A stretch of DNA of 64,000 nucleotides, taken from NCBI RefSeq assembly GCF_900157375.1, contig NZ_LT721901.1, forward strand, positions 1,905,498-1,969,497. Direction: 5' to 3'. Below, one piece after another: positions 24,852 through 36,387 of this stretch (position 1 is the stretch's first letter; every line of letters starts with the position of its first letter). The stretch is from Mycobacterium rhizamassiliense (GTDB lineage: Bacteria; Actinomycetota; Actinomycetes; Mycobacteriales; Mycobacteriaceae). The notes under the pieces are model-generated. The model was not told the DNA's origin and searched no databases. It worked only from the letters and a program-made list of their open reading frames with translations. Both the position numbers and the translations under genes were made by a program.

Positions 24852-26765
24852 CTAAGACGACACGACGCGATCCGGGATCTCCCTGAGGTGCCACGGCCCG
24901 TCGCCGAGCAGCGCCAGCTCCTGATGGTGATGCCGCTCGATGGTGGTGCGGTGGCTGACGCTGACCACGATGCACTCCGGCAGCTCGGTGCGTAACAGGT
25001 TGTACAGCAAGAACTCCAGCGCCTCGTCGACGGCCGAGGTGGCCTCGTCGAGGAACGCCGCCTTGGGCTTGAGCGCGAGCACGCGCGCGAACGCGATGCG
25101 TTGCTGCTCGCCGGGGGAGAGCACCTTGGCCCAGTCCCGGACCTCGTCGAGGCGGGCGACGAGGTTGGGTAGCGCGACCCGGGTCAGCGCGTCCCGCAGC
25201 GTGTCGTCGTCGATGTCGCCCGCCAGCGCCGGATAGGACACCACCGCCCGCAGGTTGCCCAGCGGCACGTAGGGCAGCTGCGACAGGAACATCACCTCGT
25301 TGTCGCCATCGGGGCGGCGCAGGGTGCCCGTCGCGTAGGGCCACAGCTGCGCCAATGTCCGCAGCAGCGTGGTCTTGCCGCTGCCCGACTTCCCCGTGAC
25401 GATCAGGGCCTCACCGGGCGCCAGCCGCAGGTCGAGCGGCTCGATGAGTTGCGCCCCCGCCGGGCTGCGGACCTCGACGCCGGACAGCTCGATCGCCCCG
25501 TCATCGGTGGATTCCGTTGTCAGCTCCGGCAATTCGCGTGCCTGCACGTTGGCCTCGACCAGGCCGTTGAGGCGGATGATCGCGGCGCGATAGCTGGCGA
25601 ACCGGTCGTAGGCGTTGCGGAAGAACGACAGCGACGCCTCGATGCTTGCGAAGGCCTTGGCCGATTGCATCACGCCGCCGAATTTGATGGCTCCCGCGAA
25701 CAGCCGGGGCGCCTGGACGATGAACGGCAACGGGTTGATCGCCTGTGACACAGTCACATTCCAGCCGAGGAAGCCGATCGTGCGCCGCACGTAGCCTCGG
25801 TAGTTGTCGATCGTCGCGTCGAACCGGGTGATCAGCTCGCCGCGCTCGGCTCGCTCGCCGCGGTAGAAGCCGACCGCCTCGGCGGCGTCGCGCAGGCGCA
25901 CCAGCGCGTAGCGGAATGCGGCATTGCACATCTCGTTGCGGAAGCTGAACCGGGTCAGCGGGCGACCGATCCAGAAGGCGACGATCGTGGCGATCACGAC
26001 GTGGATCAGTGCCGCCCAGAACAACGCCTTGGGTATCGCGAACCCGAGGAGGCTCACCGAGCCGGACAGCTGCCACAGGATCGCGCCGAACGACACGACC
26101 GTGACGACGGAGTCCACCGCGCCGAAGAGCAGCTTGCTGGTCGATCCATTGGACGGATGGTTGCCGGAACCACCCACGCTCGCGGTGAAGATGTCGATGT
26201 CCTGCTGGATGCGTTGGTCGGGGTTGTCGATGGCTCCGTCGATGAACCGGCTCCGGTAGTACGCGCGGCCGTCCAGCCAGTCGGCCGTCAGCCGATCGGT
26301 GAGCCAGATCCGCCAGGCGACGACGAACCGTTGCGCCAGATACAGATCCGCCATGACCCGGGCCACATGCAGCGTCGCGAGGATGCAGAAGGTCCAGATG
26401 GCCACCCAGAAGCCATGAATGCCGGAGTCGCGCACCGCGCTGTTGCCCGCGCCGGCGCCCTGGAACGCGGTCTGCAGCGCCGAGTAGAGGTCATTGCTGT
26501 AGTAGCTGAGCAACACGTTGATCCGCACCGCGATCATCACCGAAAGCAGCAGGACCCCGAACAACGCCCACACGCCGACGCTGTCCCGGCCGCGGAAGTA
26601 GGCGCCGGTGATGCGCCAGAACTGGGCCCCCCACACGGTGAACCGGACGACCGCGACTCCGAAAATGAGCAAGCAGACCGCGCTGATCGCCCAGCTCTCG
26701 ACGATCCATCGCAACGACGGAAGCAGCTCGTTGCCCCAGTCGATCGACGGCGTGAATCTCTCCAT
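24852..26765 (-). CDS. bacA: BacA/SbmA-type ABC importer, fused permease-ATPase (Rv1819c-like)
   Basis: A 637-residue inner-membrane exporter-fold ABC protein. Residues ~20-370 hold about six membrane segments and the SbmA/BacA-type core ([12 protein letters not shown]-like, [44 protein letters not shown]). The ATPase follows with Walker [14 protein letters not shown], signature [16 protein letters not shown], Walker [14 protein letters not shown] and the H-loop VSVSHR. Length and order match M. tuberculosis Rv1819c (639), which imports cobalamin, bleomycin and other hydrophilic compounds. It is monocistronic, divergent from the WS/DGAT gene. Confidence 0.9.
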   Translation of the reverse strand: MERFTPSIDWGNELLPSLRWIVESWAISAVCLLIFGVAVVRFTVWGAQFWRITGAYFRGRDSVGVWALFGVLLLSVMIAVRINVLLSYYSNDLYSALQTAFQGAGAGNSAVRDSGIHGFWVAIWTFCILATLHVARVMADLYLAQRFVVAWRIWLTDRLTADWLDGRAYYRSRFIDGAIDNPDQRIQQDIDIFTASVGGSGNHPSNGSTSKLLFGAVDSVVTVVSFGAILWQLSGSVSLLGFAIPKALFWAALIHVVIATIVAFWIGRPLTRFSFRNEMCNAAFRYALVRLRDAAEAVGFYRGERAERGELITRFDATIDNYRGYVRRTIGFLGWNVTVSQAINPLPFIVQAPRLFAGAIKFGGVMQSAKAFASIEASLSFFRNAYDRFASYRAAIIRLNGLVEANVQARELPELTTESTDDGAIELSGVEVRSPAGAQLIEPLDLRLAPGEALIVTGKSGSGKTTLLRTLAQLWPYATGTLRRPDGDNEVMFLSQLPYVPLGNLRAVVSYPALAGDIDDDTLRDALTRVALPNLVARLDEVRDWAKVLSPGEQQRIAFARVLALKPKAAFLDEATSAVDEALEFLLYNLLRTELPECIVVSVSHRTTIERHHHQELALLGDGPWHLREIPDRVVSS

Positions 26766-26856
26766 GCCAGGAACCCTCTCGTGCCTGCGGCAGCCGTTGT
26801 GCGCGAAGGTACCGCCGAATCTTTCCGAACCGCGCTGAAATGGGTCTAATTGTCAG

Positions 26857-28212
26857 ATGGAACTGATGATGCCCACCGACTCTGTCTTTCTGCTGGGCGA
26901 ATCGCGCGAACACCCCATGCATGTCGGCGGCTTGCAACTGTACGAGCCTCCCGCGGGCACCGGCCGTGAATTCGTCCGGGAGTTCTACGATCAGCTTGTC
27001 GCGCAGCAGGAGCTCCAGCCGACTTTCCGCAAGCGCCCCGCCGCGTTTCTCGGTACGCTCGCGAGCCTGAGCTGGGTCTACGACAAGGACGTCGATATCG
27101 ACTATCACGTCCGGCGGTCGGCGCTGCCCTCGCCGGGCCGGGTCCGCGATCTGCTGGGGCTGACCTCGCTGCTGCACAGCAGCTTGCTCGATCGGCATCG
27201 TCCGCTATGGGAGGTGCACGTCATCGAGGGGCTCAACGATGGCCGCTTCGCCGTGTACACCAAGTTGCATCACGCGCTGATCGACGGGGTCTCGGCGCTG
27301 CGGCTGATGCAGCGCGCGATGTCGACCGATCCCGACGACCTGGAGGTCCGCGCGCCCTGGAACCTGCCGAAGCGGACCCACAAGCCGCCGCAGTCGTCCC
27401 GGTGGGGGTCGTTGATGCGCGGCGTGGAATCCGTTGCGGCACTGGCCCCGTCGACGGTGTCGCTGGCGCGCGCGGCGCTGTTCGAGCAGCAGCTGACGCT
27501 GCCCTTCGGCGCGCCGCGGACCATGCTGAACGTCAAGATCGGGGGCGCCCGGCGATGTGCGGCGCAGTCCTGGTCGGTGGAACGCATCAGGAACGTCAAG
27601 CGGGCCGCGGGGGTGACCCTCAATGACGTTGTGCTGGCGATGTGTTCGGGCGCCCTGCGCTACTACCTGCTCGAGCAGGACGCGCTGCCGGAGACCCCGT
27701 TGCACGCGATGGTCCCGGTGAGCCTGCGCACGGAGGAGGAAGCCGACGCCGGCGGCAACCTCGTCGGGGCCATCCTGTGCAACCTCGCCACTGACACCGA
27801 GGACCCCGGCAAGCGGTTGGAGATCGTCAGCGAGTCGATGTACAAGAACAAGACCGTTTTTTCCCAACTGCCCCGCATCCAGGCGCTGGCGCTGTCGATG
27901 GTGAACATGAGCTCGCTGGCGTTGGCCGCGGTGCCGGGCTGGGTGAATTCCACCGCGCCGCCCTTCAACCTGATCATCTCGAATGTGCCAGGGCCGCAAG
28001 AGCAGATGTACTACGGCGGCGCCCGCCTCGACGGCAGCTACCCGCTGTCGGCGATCCTGGACGGTCAGGCGCTGAACATCACCCTGGTCAGCAACAACGG
28101 AATGCTGGACTTCGGGCTGGTCGGCTGCCGGCGCAGCGTGCCGCACCTGCAGCGGCTGCTGGCCCACCTGGAGTCCTCGCTCAAGGACCTCGAGCGCGCC
28201 GTCGGCGTCTGA
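26857..28212 (+). CDS. WS/DGAT acyltransferase (wax ester/triacylglycerol synthase)
   Basis: A 451-residue protein starting MELMMPTDSVFLLGESREHP. The catalytic HHxxxDG is HHALIDG at 138-144. NLIISNVPGPQEQMYYGG near residue 375 is the second family motif. These enzymes esterify acyl-CoA to diacylglycerol or long alcohols for storage lipid and sit at the inner membrane or lipid body surface. The family is greatly expanded in mycobacteria (tgs genes), and I cannot assign a particular one. The Nudix gene begins seven bases after its stop, so they are probably cotranscribed. Confidence 0.92.
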   Translation: MELMMPTDSVFLLGESREHPMHVGGLQLYEPPAGTGREFVREFYDQLVAQQELQPTFRKRPAAFLGTLASLSWVYDKDVDIDYHVRRSALPSPGRVRDLLGLTSLLHSSLLDRHRPLWEVHVIEGLNDGRFAVYTKLHHALIDGVSALRLMQRAMSTDPDDLEVRAPWNLPKRTHKPPQSSRWGSLMRGVESVAALAPSTVSLARAALFEQQLTLPFGAPRTMLNVKIGGARRCAAQSWSVERIRNVKRAAGVTLNDVVLAMCSGALRYYLLEQDALPETPLHAMVPVSLRTEEEADAGGNLVGAILCNLATDTEDPGKRLEIVSESMYKNKTVFSQLPRIQALALSMVNMSSLALAAVPGWVNSTAPPFNLIISNVPGPQEQMYYGGARLDGSYPLSAILDGQALNITLVSNNGMLDFGLVGCRRSVPHLQRLLAHLESSLKDLERAVGV

Positions 28213-28219
28213 CGAATCG

Positions 28220-28705
28220 ATGCCCAAGCTCAGCGCCGGTGTGTTGGTGTACCGGGCCCGCGACGGCGTCGTCGAAGTCCTCATCGCGCACCCGGGCGGC
28301 CCGTTCTGGGCGCGCAAGGACGACGGCGCCTGGTCGATCCCCAAGGGTGAGTACGACGACGGCGACGACCCGTGGGCGGCCGCCCAGCGCGAGTTCCGTG
28401 AGGAGCTCGGGATGCCGGTGCCGGACGGGCCGCGCGTGGACTTCGGCCCGCAGAAACAACCAAGCGGCAAGGTGGTCACGGCCTTCGCCGTCGGCGGCGA
28501 CCTCGACGTCACCGACGCGCGCAGCAACACCTTCGAGCTGGAATGGCCGAAGGGCTCGGGCAAGGTCCGGGAGTTCCCCGAGGTCGATCGCGTCGCCTGG
28601 TTCCCGGTCGCGCAGGCACGCGCCAAGCTGCTCAAGGGGCAGCGGGCGTTCCTCGACGGACTGATGGCGCTGCCGGAGCTGGCGGGATTTACCGAGGGGG
28701 CATGA
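28220..28705 (+). CDS. Nudix hydrolase
   Basis: A 161-residue protein with the start PKLSAGVLVYRARDGVVEVLI and a Nudix box at about residues 37-59 that ends AQREFREELGM. The catalytic REUXEEXGU part is complete, but the Glu seven positions into the box (GX5E) is Asp. Nudix enzymes split nucleoside diphosphates linked to another group using Mg2+. It probably has a house-cleaning role. It is co-directional with the WS/DGAT gene and precedes the P450. Confidence 0.88.
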   Translation: MPKLSAGVLVYRARDGVVEVLIAHPGGPFWARKDDGAWSIPKGEYDDGDDPWAAAQREFREELGMPVPDGPRVDFGPQKQPSGKVVTAFAVGGDLDVTDARSNTFELEWPKGSGKVREFPEVDRVAWFPVAQARAKLLKGQRAFLDGLMALPELAGFTEGA

Positions 28706-28742
28706 GCCGGGGCCGTTCTCTGGGCACAGGCACAATGTGGGC

Positions 28743-30004
<1,262 letters not shown>

Positions 30005-30008
<4 letters not shown>

Positions 30009-30832
30009 ATCTTCAGATAGCCCTTGTCGGCCGGGATTTGGGCGGCGGTGATCAACGACGACGCATCGCTTGCCAGCCACACCACGATGTCGGAGATCAG
30101 GTCCGGTGCGGCCAGCGACTCGGTGGGCAGAGCGCCCGGCGAGTAGCTGAAGATGTAGTTCGGATGTTCTTGGAAGACTTGGTACATCGACAGGTCGTTG
30201 CCCATCGGGGTGTCGGTGCCGTAGGGGTGTACGGAGTTGACGCGGATGCCGTATTCGCCGAGCTCCACCGCCAGCGAGTTGGTGAGGCCGACCACCCCGA
30301 ACTTGGTGGCGCAGTAGTGACCACACCCCGGGACGGCCTTGATCCCGGCCGCCGAGCTGATGTTGATGATGGACCCGCCGTTGCCGGCGGCGATCATCGA
30401 CGGCACCGCGGCCTTCATCGTGTTCCACAGCCCGGTCAGGTTCGTGTCGAGGGTCTCCTGCCACTGCTCGGCCGAAATCTCCCACACCCGGCCCCAATTG
30501 AGTACACCGGCGTTGGCCACGACGATGTCCAGGCGGCCGAACTGCTCGATCGCGTTCGCCACGATCCGCTGCTGGCCGGCCAGGTCGCGCACGTCGATCT
30601 CCTCGGCCAGGATCTTGCGGCCCTCGCCCTCGACGAGATTGATGGTCTCGGCGAGGTCTTCGGGCTTTGCCGGCTCGTAGCCGTTGCTTTCGGCGACCGG
30701 CCCGCAGGCGTCGATCGCGACGATGTCGGCGCCGGCCCGGGCCAACCGGATGCAGTGCGAGCGGCCTTGTCCGCGGGCGGCTCCGGTGACGTAGGCGACC
30801 TTGCCGGCGAGGGGGGCGACGGGATCAGTCAT
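30005..30832 (-). CDS. Mycofactocin-type SDR
   Basis: The start is ATG 30832 (275 residues); the longer open frame adds an unlikely leader. VAYVTGAARGQGRSHCIRLA with GADIVAIDACGP is the signature of the SDR subfamily that uses a tightly bound NAD recycled by mycofactocin. VANAGVLNWG, and Ser/Tyr/Lys in NISSAAGIKAVPGCGHYCATKFG complete the site. It oxidises an alcohol to ketone or aldehyde without exchanging its NAD. It is convergent with the P450, which might produce its substrate (inference). It resembles the SDR at 39632-40465. Confidence 0.88.
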
Positions 30833-30854
30833 GCCGCTAAGTGAACCACTTTGT

Positions 30855-31919
30855 TCAGCCGAGGCCGGGCACAATGTCGCCCAAGCTGAAAGTCAGCGGC
30901 TGTTCGAGTTGGTCGTAGGTGCACGAGCCGGGGTCGCGGTCGGGGCGCCACCGGTTGAACTGCGCGGTGTGGCGGAAACGCCGGCCCTCCATGTGGTCGT
31001 AGCGGACCTCGACCACCCGCTCGGGCCGCAGCGGGACGAACGACAGGTCCTTGCCGGCGTTCCACCGCGAGTACTCGTTCTTGCGCGGGGTGCGCTCGCC
31101 GGCCTCGTGCGCGGCCCAATTCCACGGATGGTCGTCGAATTCGGTTACCAGCGGCTGTAATTCGGTGAACAGCCGCCGACGTTCGGCCATCGGGAAGGCG
31201 CCGATCACGCCGACCGAGGCGAGCTGGCCGTCGTCCTGATACAGCCCGAGCAGCAGCGACCCGATCGCGTCGCCGCCGGACTTGTGCACGCGATACCCGG
31301 CGACCACGCAGTCGGCCGTACGCTCGTGTTTGATCTTGAACATGATCCGCTTGTCCGGCTGATAGGTGATCGTGAGCGGCTTGGCGATGACGCCGTCGAG
31401 CCCCGCGCCCTCGAATTCCTCGAACCACTGCTGCGCCGTCTGGAGGTCAGTGGTGGCCGGCGTGACATGGATGGACGGACCGGAATCCGCCAAGGCGTCG
31501 ACCAGGGCGGCGCGGCGCTCGGTGAACGGCCGCCGGGTGTAGTCGTCGTCGCCGAGGGCCAGCAGGTCGAACGCGATGAACGATGCCGGGGTGTGCTCCG
31601 CGAGCATCCGCACCCGCGAGTCGGCCGGGTGGATGCGCTGTTGCAGCGCTTCGAAATCCAGGCCGTGCTCGGTGGCGACCACGATCTCGCCGTCGATCAC
31701 GCAGCGCGGCGGCAGCTCGGCCCGCACCGCGGCGACCAGCTCGGGAAAGTAGCGGGTCATCGGCTTTTCGTTGCGGCTGCCCAGCTCGACCTCGTCGCCG
31801 TCCCGGAAACAGATCGACCGGAATCCGTCCCACTTCGGTTCGTACGACGCATCCGGCGGGATCGTCTTGACCGACTTGGCCAACATCGGCGAAACCGGCG
31901 GCATGACGGGTAGGTCCAT
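30855..31919 (-). CDS. ligC: ATP-dependent DNA ligase LigC
   Basis: A 354-residue ATP-dependent DNA ligase. YEPKWDGFRSICF contains the adenylated Lys29 (motif I). CVIDGEIVV is motif III-like, VIAKPL and FKIKHERTADCVVAGYRVH motifs IV and V, after which there is an OB-fold domain. The size and absence of extra domains match mycobacterial LigC (Rv3731, 358 residues), which seals breaks in backup end joining and gap repair. It is divergent from the primase-polymerase gene across 26 bases, so the two share one promoter region. The SDR gene starts 22 bases after its stop. Confidence 0.93.
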   Translation of the reverse strand: MDLPVMPPVSPMLAKSVKTIPPDASYEPKWDGFRSICFRDGDEVELGSRNEKPMTRYFPELVAAVRAELPPRCVIDGEIVVATEHGLDFEALQQRIHPADSRVRMLAEHTPASFIAFDLLALGDDDYTRRPFTERRAALVDALADSGPSIHVTPATTDLQTAQQWFEEFEGAGLDGVIAKPLTITYQPDKRIMFKIKHERTADCVVAGYRVHKSGGDAIGSLLLGLYQDDGQLASVGVIGAFPMAERRRLFTELQPLVTEFDDHPWNWAAHEAGERTPRKNEYSRWNAGKDLSFVPLRPERVVEVRYDHMEGRRFRHTAQFNRWRPDRDPGSCTYDQLEQPLTFSLGDIVPGLG

Positions 31920-31945
31920 AGCCCGATTGTGCTGGAATTTCAGGT

Positions 31946-32971
31946 ATGGCTACAGCAGCGGAAGAGATCGACGTCGACGGCATCGCGGTGCGCGTCACCA
32001 ATCCGGACAAGGTCTACTTCCCTGAGCTGGGGTCGCAGGGCACCAAGGGGCGACTGATCGAGTACTACCGGGCGGTCGCCGCCGGGCCGATGCTGGCGGC
32101 TTTAAGGGACCGCCCGACGCATCTACAGCGCTTCCCGGACGGCATCGACGGCGAGGAGATCTACCAGAAGCGGGTGCCGCAGCATCACCCCGACTATCTG
32201 GAAACCTGCCGCGTGACCTTTCCGTCGGGCCGCACCGCGGACGCGTTGCGGGTGACGCACCCGTCGGCGATCGTGTGGGCGGCGCAGATGGGCACCGTGA
32301 CGCTGCATCCGTGGCAGGTCCGCTGCCCGGACACCGAGCACCCCGACGAGCTGCGCCTCGACCTGGATCCGCAACCCGGTACGGGTTTCGAGCAGGCGCG
32401 CACGGTCGCGGTCGACGTGCTGCGCCCCCTGCTCGACGAGCTCGGGCTGGTCGGCTATCCGAAGACGTCCGGCGGCCGCGGCATCCACGTCTTCCTGCGT
32501 ATCGCCACCGACTGGGACTTCATCCAGGTGCGGCGGGCCGGCATCGCGCTGGCCCGCGAGGTGGAGCGGCGGGCACCCGACGCGGTCACCACGTCTTGGT
32601 GGAAGGAGGAGCGCGGCGAGCGCATCTTCATCGACTTCAACCAGAACGCGCGCGATCGCACCATGGCGTCGCCGTATTCGGTGCGGCGCACCCCGATCGC
32701 GACCGTGTCGACTCCGCTGACGTGGGCCGAGCTCGCCGGCGCCGAGCCCGACGACTACACGATGGCGACCGTGCCGGACCTGGTGCGGGGCCGCGACGAC
32801 CCGTGGGCGGAGATGGATGAGGTGGCGCAGTCCCTCGCGCCGCTGCTGGAAATGGTCGAGGCCGACGAAGAACGTGGGCTGGGCGACATGCCGTACCCGC
32901 CGAACTACCCGAAGATGCCGGGCGAACCTAAACGGGTGCAGCCGAGCCGCGATACCGATCTGAAGAAGTGA
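31946..32971 (+). CDS. Prim-PolC / LigD polymerase-domain-like protein
   Basis: A 341-residue protein like the polymerase domain of LigD, without ligase or nuclease. Metal-binding Asp139 and Asp141 lie in LRLDLDPQPG, and TSGGRGIHVFLRI holds the conserved nucleotide-binding His. ARDRTMASPYSVRRTP follows. It corresponds to Rv3730c and to M. smegmatis Prim-PolC, an archaeo-eukaryotic primase superfamily enzyme that inserts ribonucleotides in short gaps and works with LigC. Divergent arrangement with ligC supports that partnership. Confidence 0.9.
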   Translation: MATAAEEIDVDGIAVRVTNPDKVYFPELGSQGTKGRLIEYYRAVAAGPMLAALRDRPTHLQRFPDGIDGEEIYQKRVPQHHPDYLETCRVTFPSGRTADALRVTHPSAIVWAAQMGTVTLHPWQVRCPDTEHPDELRLDLDPQPGTGFEQARTVAVDVLRPLLDELGLVGYPKTSGGRGIHVFLRIATDWDFIQVRRAGIALAREVERRAPDAVTTSWWKEERGERIFIDFNQNARDRTMASPYSVRRTPIATVSTPLTWAELAGAEPDDYTMATVPDLVRGRDDPWAEMDEVAQSLAPLLEMVEADEERGLGDMPYPPNYPKMPGEPKRVQPSRDTDLKK

Positions 32972-33058
32972 CTCGCTGCGCCTGACCTGCGGAAAATCCG
33001 TGTGAGCAGTTGCGGTTCTACGCGGTTGCGCTGATGTATTGGGGCGCGGGGCGGCCGC

Positions 33059-36000
33059 ATGCTGGCTAGCATGAGCGAGATTGATCCACGCGCGAACGGG
33101 CCGCTGGTGGATTGGAGCGATCTTGGCGTGAGCGGGCTTTTGCCGACCGGCACGGTGACCCTGCTGTTGGCTGACGTAGAAAACTCCACCGGACTGTGGG
33201 AGACACAGCCCGAGCAGATGACTGCGGCGTTCGCCCGGCTGGATCGCGAACTGTCCGATCTGATCGTCGCTCATGGCGGGGTGCGTCCGGTGGAGCAGGG
33301 CGAGGGTGACAGCTTCGTCGTGGCGTTCGCGCGGGCCACCGACGCGGTGGCGTGTGCGCTAGGGCTGCAGCGCGCCGCGTTGGCCCCGATCAGCCTGCGG
33401 ATCGGCGTGCACACGGGCGAGGTGCAGCTGCGCGACGAAGGCAATTACATCGGCGCGGCGATCAACCGCACGGCCCGCCTGCGTGATCTGGCCCACGGCG
33501 GGCAGACGGTGCTGTCGGGCGTCACCGAGGGATTGGTGGAGGACTCGCTGCCCACCGACGCGTGGCTGACCGATCTGGGCACCTACGAGTTGCGTGGTGT
33601 TGCGCGCCCGGAACACGTTGTGCAGCTTTGCCATTCGGATCTGCGCAACGATTTCCCGCCCCTGCGTACAGCGAAAAGCAGTGCTGCGCACAATCTTCCG
33701 GCGCAGTTGACCAGCTTTATCGGCCGTAAGCGCCTGATCGCCGAGGTGCGGGAGCTGTTGGCGGCCAACAGGCTGGTCACCCTGACCGGGGCGGGCGGAG
33801 TGGGCAAGACGCGCCTGTCGATAGCCGTCGCGGACCAGTTGGCGGCCGAATTCGCCGGTGGTGTCTGGTACGTGGAGCTCGCGCCGATCACCGATCCCGA
33901 GGTGGTACCGGTCGCGGTGGCGCAGGCGCTGGGACTGCCGGACCAACTCGGCCGTTCGACGATGGACATGCTGCTGAGGTTCGTCCGGGACCGGCAGCTG
34001 CTGGTGGTGTTGGACAACTGCGAGCACCTGCTGGACGCGTGCGCCGGGTTGGCCGTCGCGTTGCTTGGTGCCGCGCCGGGGCTGACCTTGCTTACGACGA
34101 GCCGTGAACAGATAGGCGTGAGCGGTGAGGCGGCCTGGCGGGTGCCGTCGCTCTCGACGGACGACGAGGCGGTCGAGCTGTTCGCCGACCGGGCCCGGTT
34201 GGCGCACACCGGCTTTAGCGTGACCGACGCGAATGCGACGGTCATCGCCGAAATCTGCCAGCGCCTCGACGGGATACCGCTGGCCATCGAACTGGCCGCG
34301 GCGCGGGCGCGGGCGTTGTCGCCGGCCGAGATCCTCGACAGCCTGCACGACCGGTTCCGGCTGCTCACCGGCGGTGCGCGCACCGCGGTGCGGCGCCAGC
34401 AGACGCTGCGCGCGTCGGTCGACTGGTCGCATGCGCTACTGACGGAGCCGGAGCGGGTGTTGTTTCGCCGGCTGGCCGTGTTCATGGGTGGCTTCGATCT
34501 CGACGGAGCGCAAAGCGTCTGTGGCGGCGGCGATGTGGAGCGCTACCAGGTGCTCGATCAGCTCACCTTGCTGGTGGACAAGTCGCTGGTGGCCGCCGAC
34601 GACAGTGGGGGCCGAACGCGGTACCGGCTGCTGGAGACGGTCCGCCAATACGCGCAGGAAAAACTCGGTGAGTCCGGCGAAGCCGCCGCGGTCCGGGCGA
34701 GCCACCGCGACCACTACTCGTCGATGGCCGCGCTGCTGGACGCGCCGGCGGGCACCGACTACGAGCGCCGCCTCGGGCAGGCCGAACTCGAAATCGACAA
34801 CCTGCGTGCTGCGTTCGGGTGGAGCCGCGAAAACGGCGATATCGAGCCGGCGTTGGCGCTTGCGTGTTCGCTACAGCCACTCTGGCTCGCGCGGGGCCGC
34901 ATCCGGGAAGGCGTGGCCTGGTTCGACACCGCGCTGGCCGACGACAATGCCCCGCACGCCGAGATCGCGGCCGCGGTACGGGCACGGGCGCTGGCCGATG
35001 AGGCCGCACTCGGCGCCCGGTTGGGCGCCCCCGACAGCCTCGATCACGCCCAGCGGGCCCTGGCGATCGCCCGCGAGCTCGATGACCCGGCCCTGCTGGC
35101 GCGGGCCCTGACCGCGTGCGGCTCGACCGCCGCCTACAGCTCCGATGACGAGTTGGCCAAGGCGTGCTTCGCCGAGGCCACCGAGCTGGTGCGCGCGTTG
35201 GGCGATCGGTGGCGGCTGAGCCAGATTCTGTCCTGGCAGGCCGCGAGCCTGATCGTCGACCCGATAGCCGCCCGCGCACCCGCCGAAGAGGGGCGCGATC
35301 TCGCCGAGGCGATCGGCGACGGCTTCGTCGCGCGCGTGTGTCGCTGGTGCCTCGCGACGGGCCAGACGTTTCGGGGCGATCTGGCCGGCGCAGGCGCACG
35401 ATTCGCCGAGCTGGCGGCCGAGGCCCGAGCCGCTCACGATGGGGTCATCGAGGCGAATACCAGCTCGATGCTGGGCCTGGTGCTGGCGTATCAGGGTGAC
35501 CCGGGTGCGGCCCGGACCACCGCCGCCGCGGCCGTCGAGGTCGCCGCCGAGCTGGGGGGCAGCCCCAGCGGACTCGCCTACTGCGCGTTGGCCGCCGCGG
35601 GCTTGGCCGACGGCGACGTTGCGGCGGCCCGGCAGGCGTGCGACGCGGCCGCGCCGCACATGAGTGGCCTGGTGGCGATGGGGGTGACCCAGCGCTCGAT
35701 GAGCGCGCATGTCGCCTTGGCGGACGGGGATTTGACCGCGGCCCGGCGCCTTGTCGAGGAGGCCGTGGCGACGGCGAGTGGCTACCGGCTGGTGCTGGCA
35801 CTGACCGTGCGTGCGCGGGTGGCGATCGCGGCGGGCGAGCCCGATCAGGCCGAGCGCGATGCCCACGACGCGCTCGCCATCAGCGACGAAATCAAGGCCC
35901 ATGGTTGTGTGCCCGACGCCCTCGATTGCCTTGCCGTTGTGGCCAGCGGCGCCGGTAACCATCGCGATGCCGCCCGCCTCTTCGGCGCGGCACACGCCAT

Positions 36001-36382
36001 GCGGGGACGCATGGGTGCCGTCCGCTTCAAGGTCGACGACGCCCGCTGCGAAGCCCCGGCGGCTCAGCTGCGAGAGGCATTGGGCACCAAGGACTTTGAC
36101 GCCGGATGGGCGGAAGGGGCGGCGCTGTCCACGGACGAGGCGATCGCCTATGCGCAGCGCGGCCGTGGCAAACGCAAGCGGCCCAGCAGTGGCTGGGCCT
36201 CGCTGACGCCCACCGAGCGCGACGTCGTGCGCCTCGTCAGCGAGGGGTTGGGCAACAACGACATCGCCACCAGGCTTTTCGTCTCGCCGCGCACCGTGCA
36301 GTCGCACCTCACCCACGTCTACACCAAGCTCGGCCTGACGTCTCGCGTCCAACTCGCGCAGGAGGCCGCCCGTCACGAGTGA
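33059..36382 (+). CDS. Adenylate cyclase-ATPase-LuxR fusion regulator (Rv0386-like)
   Basis: 1107 residues. Class III cyclase at about 30-185: metal-binding Asp39 (LLADVENSTGLW) and Asp84 (GEGDSFVV), then Asn136 and Arg140 in GAAINRTARLR. The adenine-recognising Lys and Asp are replaced by Gln80 and Asn129, as in M. tuberculosis Rv0386, which has reduced adenylate and side guanylate cyclase activity. A STAND-type ATPase follows with Walker A GAGGVGKT (244-251), then TPR-like helices. The last ~65 residues are a LuxR helix-turn-helix (LTPTERDVVRLVSEGLGNND). It is probably a signal-gated transcription regulator. ATG 33071 is another possible start. Confidence 0.92.
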   Translation: MLASMSEIDPRANGPLVDWSDLGVSGLLPTGTVTLLLADVENSTGLWETQPEQMTAAFARLDRELSDLIVAHGGVRPVEQGEGDSFVVAFARATDAVACALGLQRAALAPISLRIGVHTGEVQLRDEGNYIGAAINRTARLRDLAHGGQTVLSGVTEGLVEDSLPTDAWLTDLGTYELRGVARPEHVVQLCHSDLRNDFPPLRTAKSSAAHNLPAQLTSFIGRKRLIAEVRELLAANRLVTLTGAGGVGKTRLSIAVADQLAAEFAGGVWYVELAPITDPEVVPVAVAQALGLPDQLGRSTMDMLLRFVRDRQLLVVLDNCEHLLDACAGLAVALLGAAPGLTLLTTSREQIGVSGEAAWRVPSLSTDDEAVELFADRARLAHTGFSVTDANATVIAEICQRLDGIPLAIELAAARARALSPAEILDSLHDRFRLLTGGARTAVRRQQTLRASVDWSHALLTEPERVLFRRLAVFMGGFDLDGAQSVCGGGDVERYQVLDQLTLLVDKSLVAADDSGGRTRYRLLETVRQYAQEKLGESGEAAAVRASHRDHYSSMAALLDAPAGTDYERRLGQAELEIDNLRAAFGWSRENGDIEPALALACSLQPLWLARGRIREGVAWFDTALADDNAPHAEIAAAVRARALADEAALGARLGAPDSLDHAQRALAIARELDDPALLARALTACGSTAAYSSDDELAKACFAEATELVRALGDRWRLSQILSWQAASLIVDPIAARAPAEEGRDLAEAIGDGFVARVCRWCLATGQTFRGDLAGAGARFAELAAEARAAHDGVIEANTSSMLGLVLAYQGDPGAARTTAAAAVEVAAELGGSPSGLAYCALAAAGLADGDVAAARQACDAAAPHMSGLVAMGVTQRSMSAHVALADGDLTAARRLVEEAVATASGYRLVLALTVRARVAIAAGEPDQAERDAHDALAISDEIKAHGCVPDALDCLAVVASGAGNHRDAARLFGAAHAMRGRMGAVRFKVDDARCEAPAAQLREALGTKDFDAGWAEGAALSTDEAIAYAQRGRGKRKRPSSGWASLTPTERDVVRLVSEGLGNNDIATRLFVSPRTVQSHLTHVYTKLGLTSRVQLAQEAARHE

Positions 36383-36387
36383 GCGTC

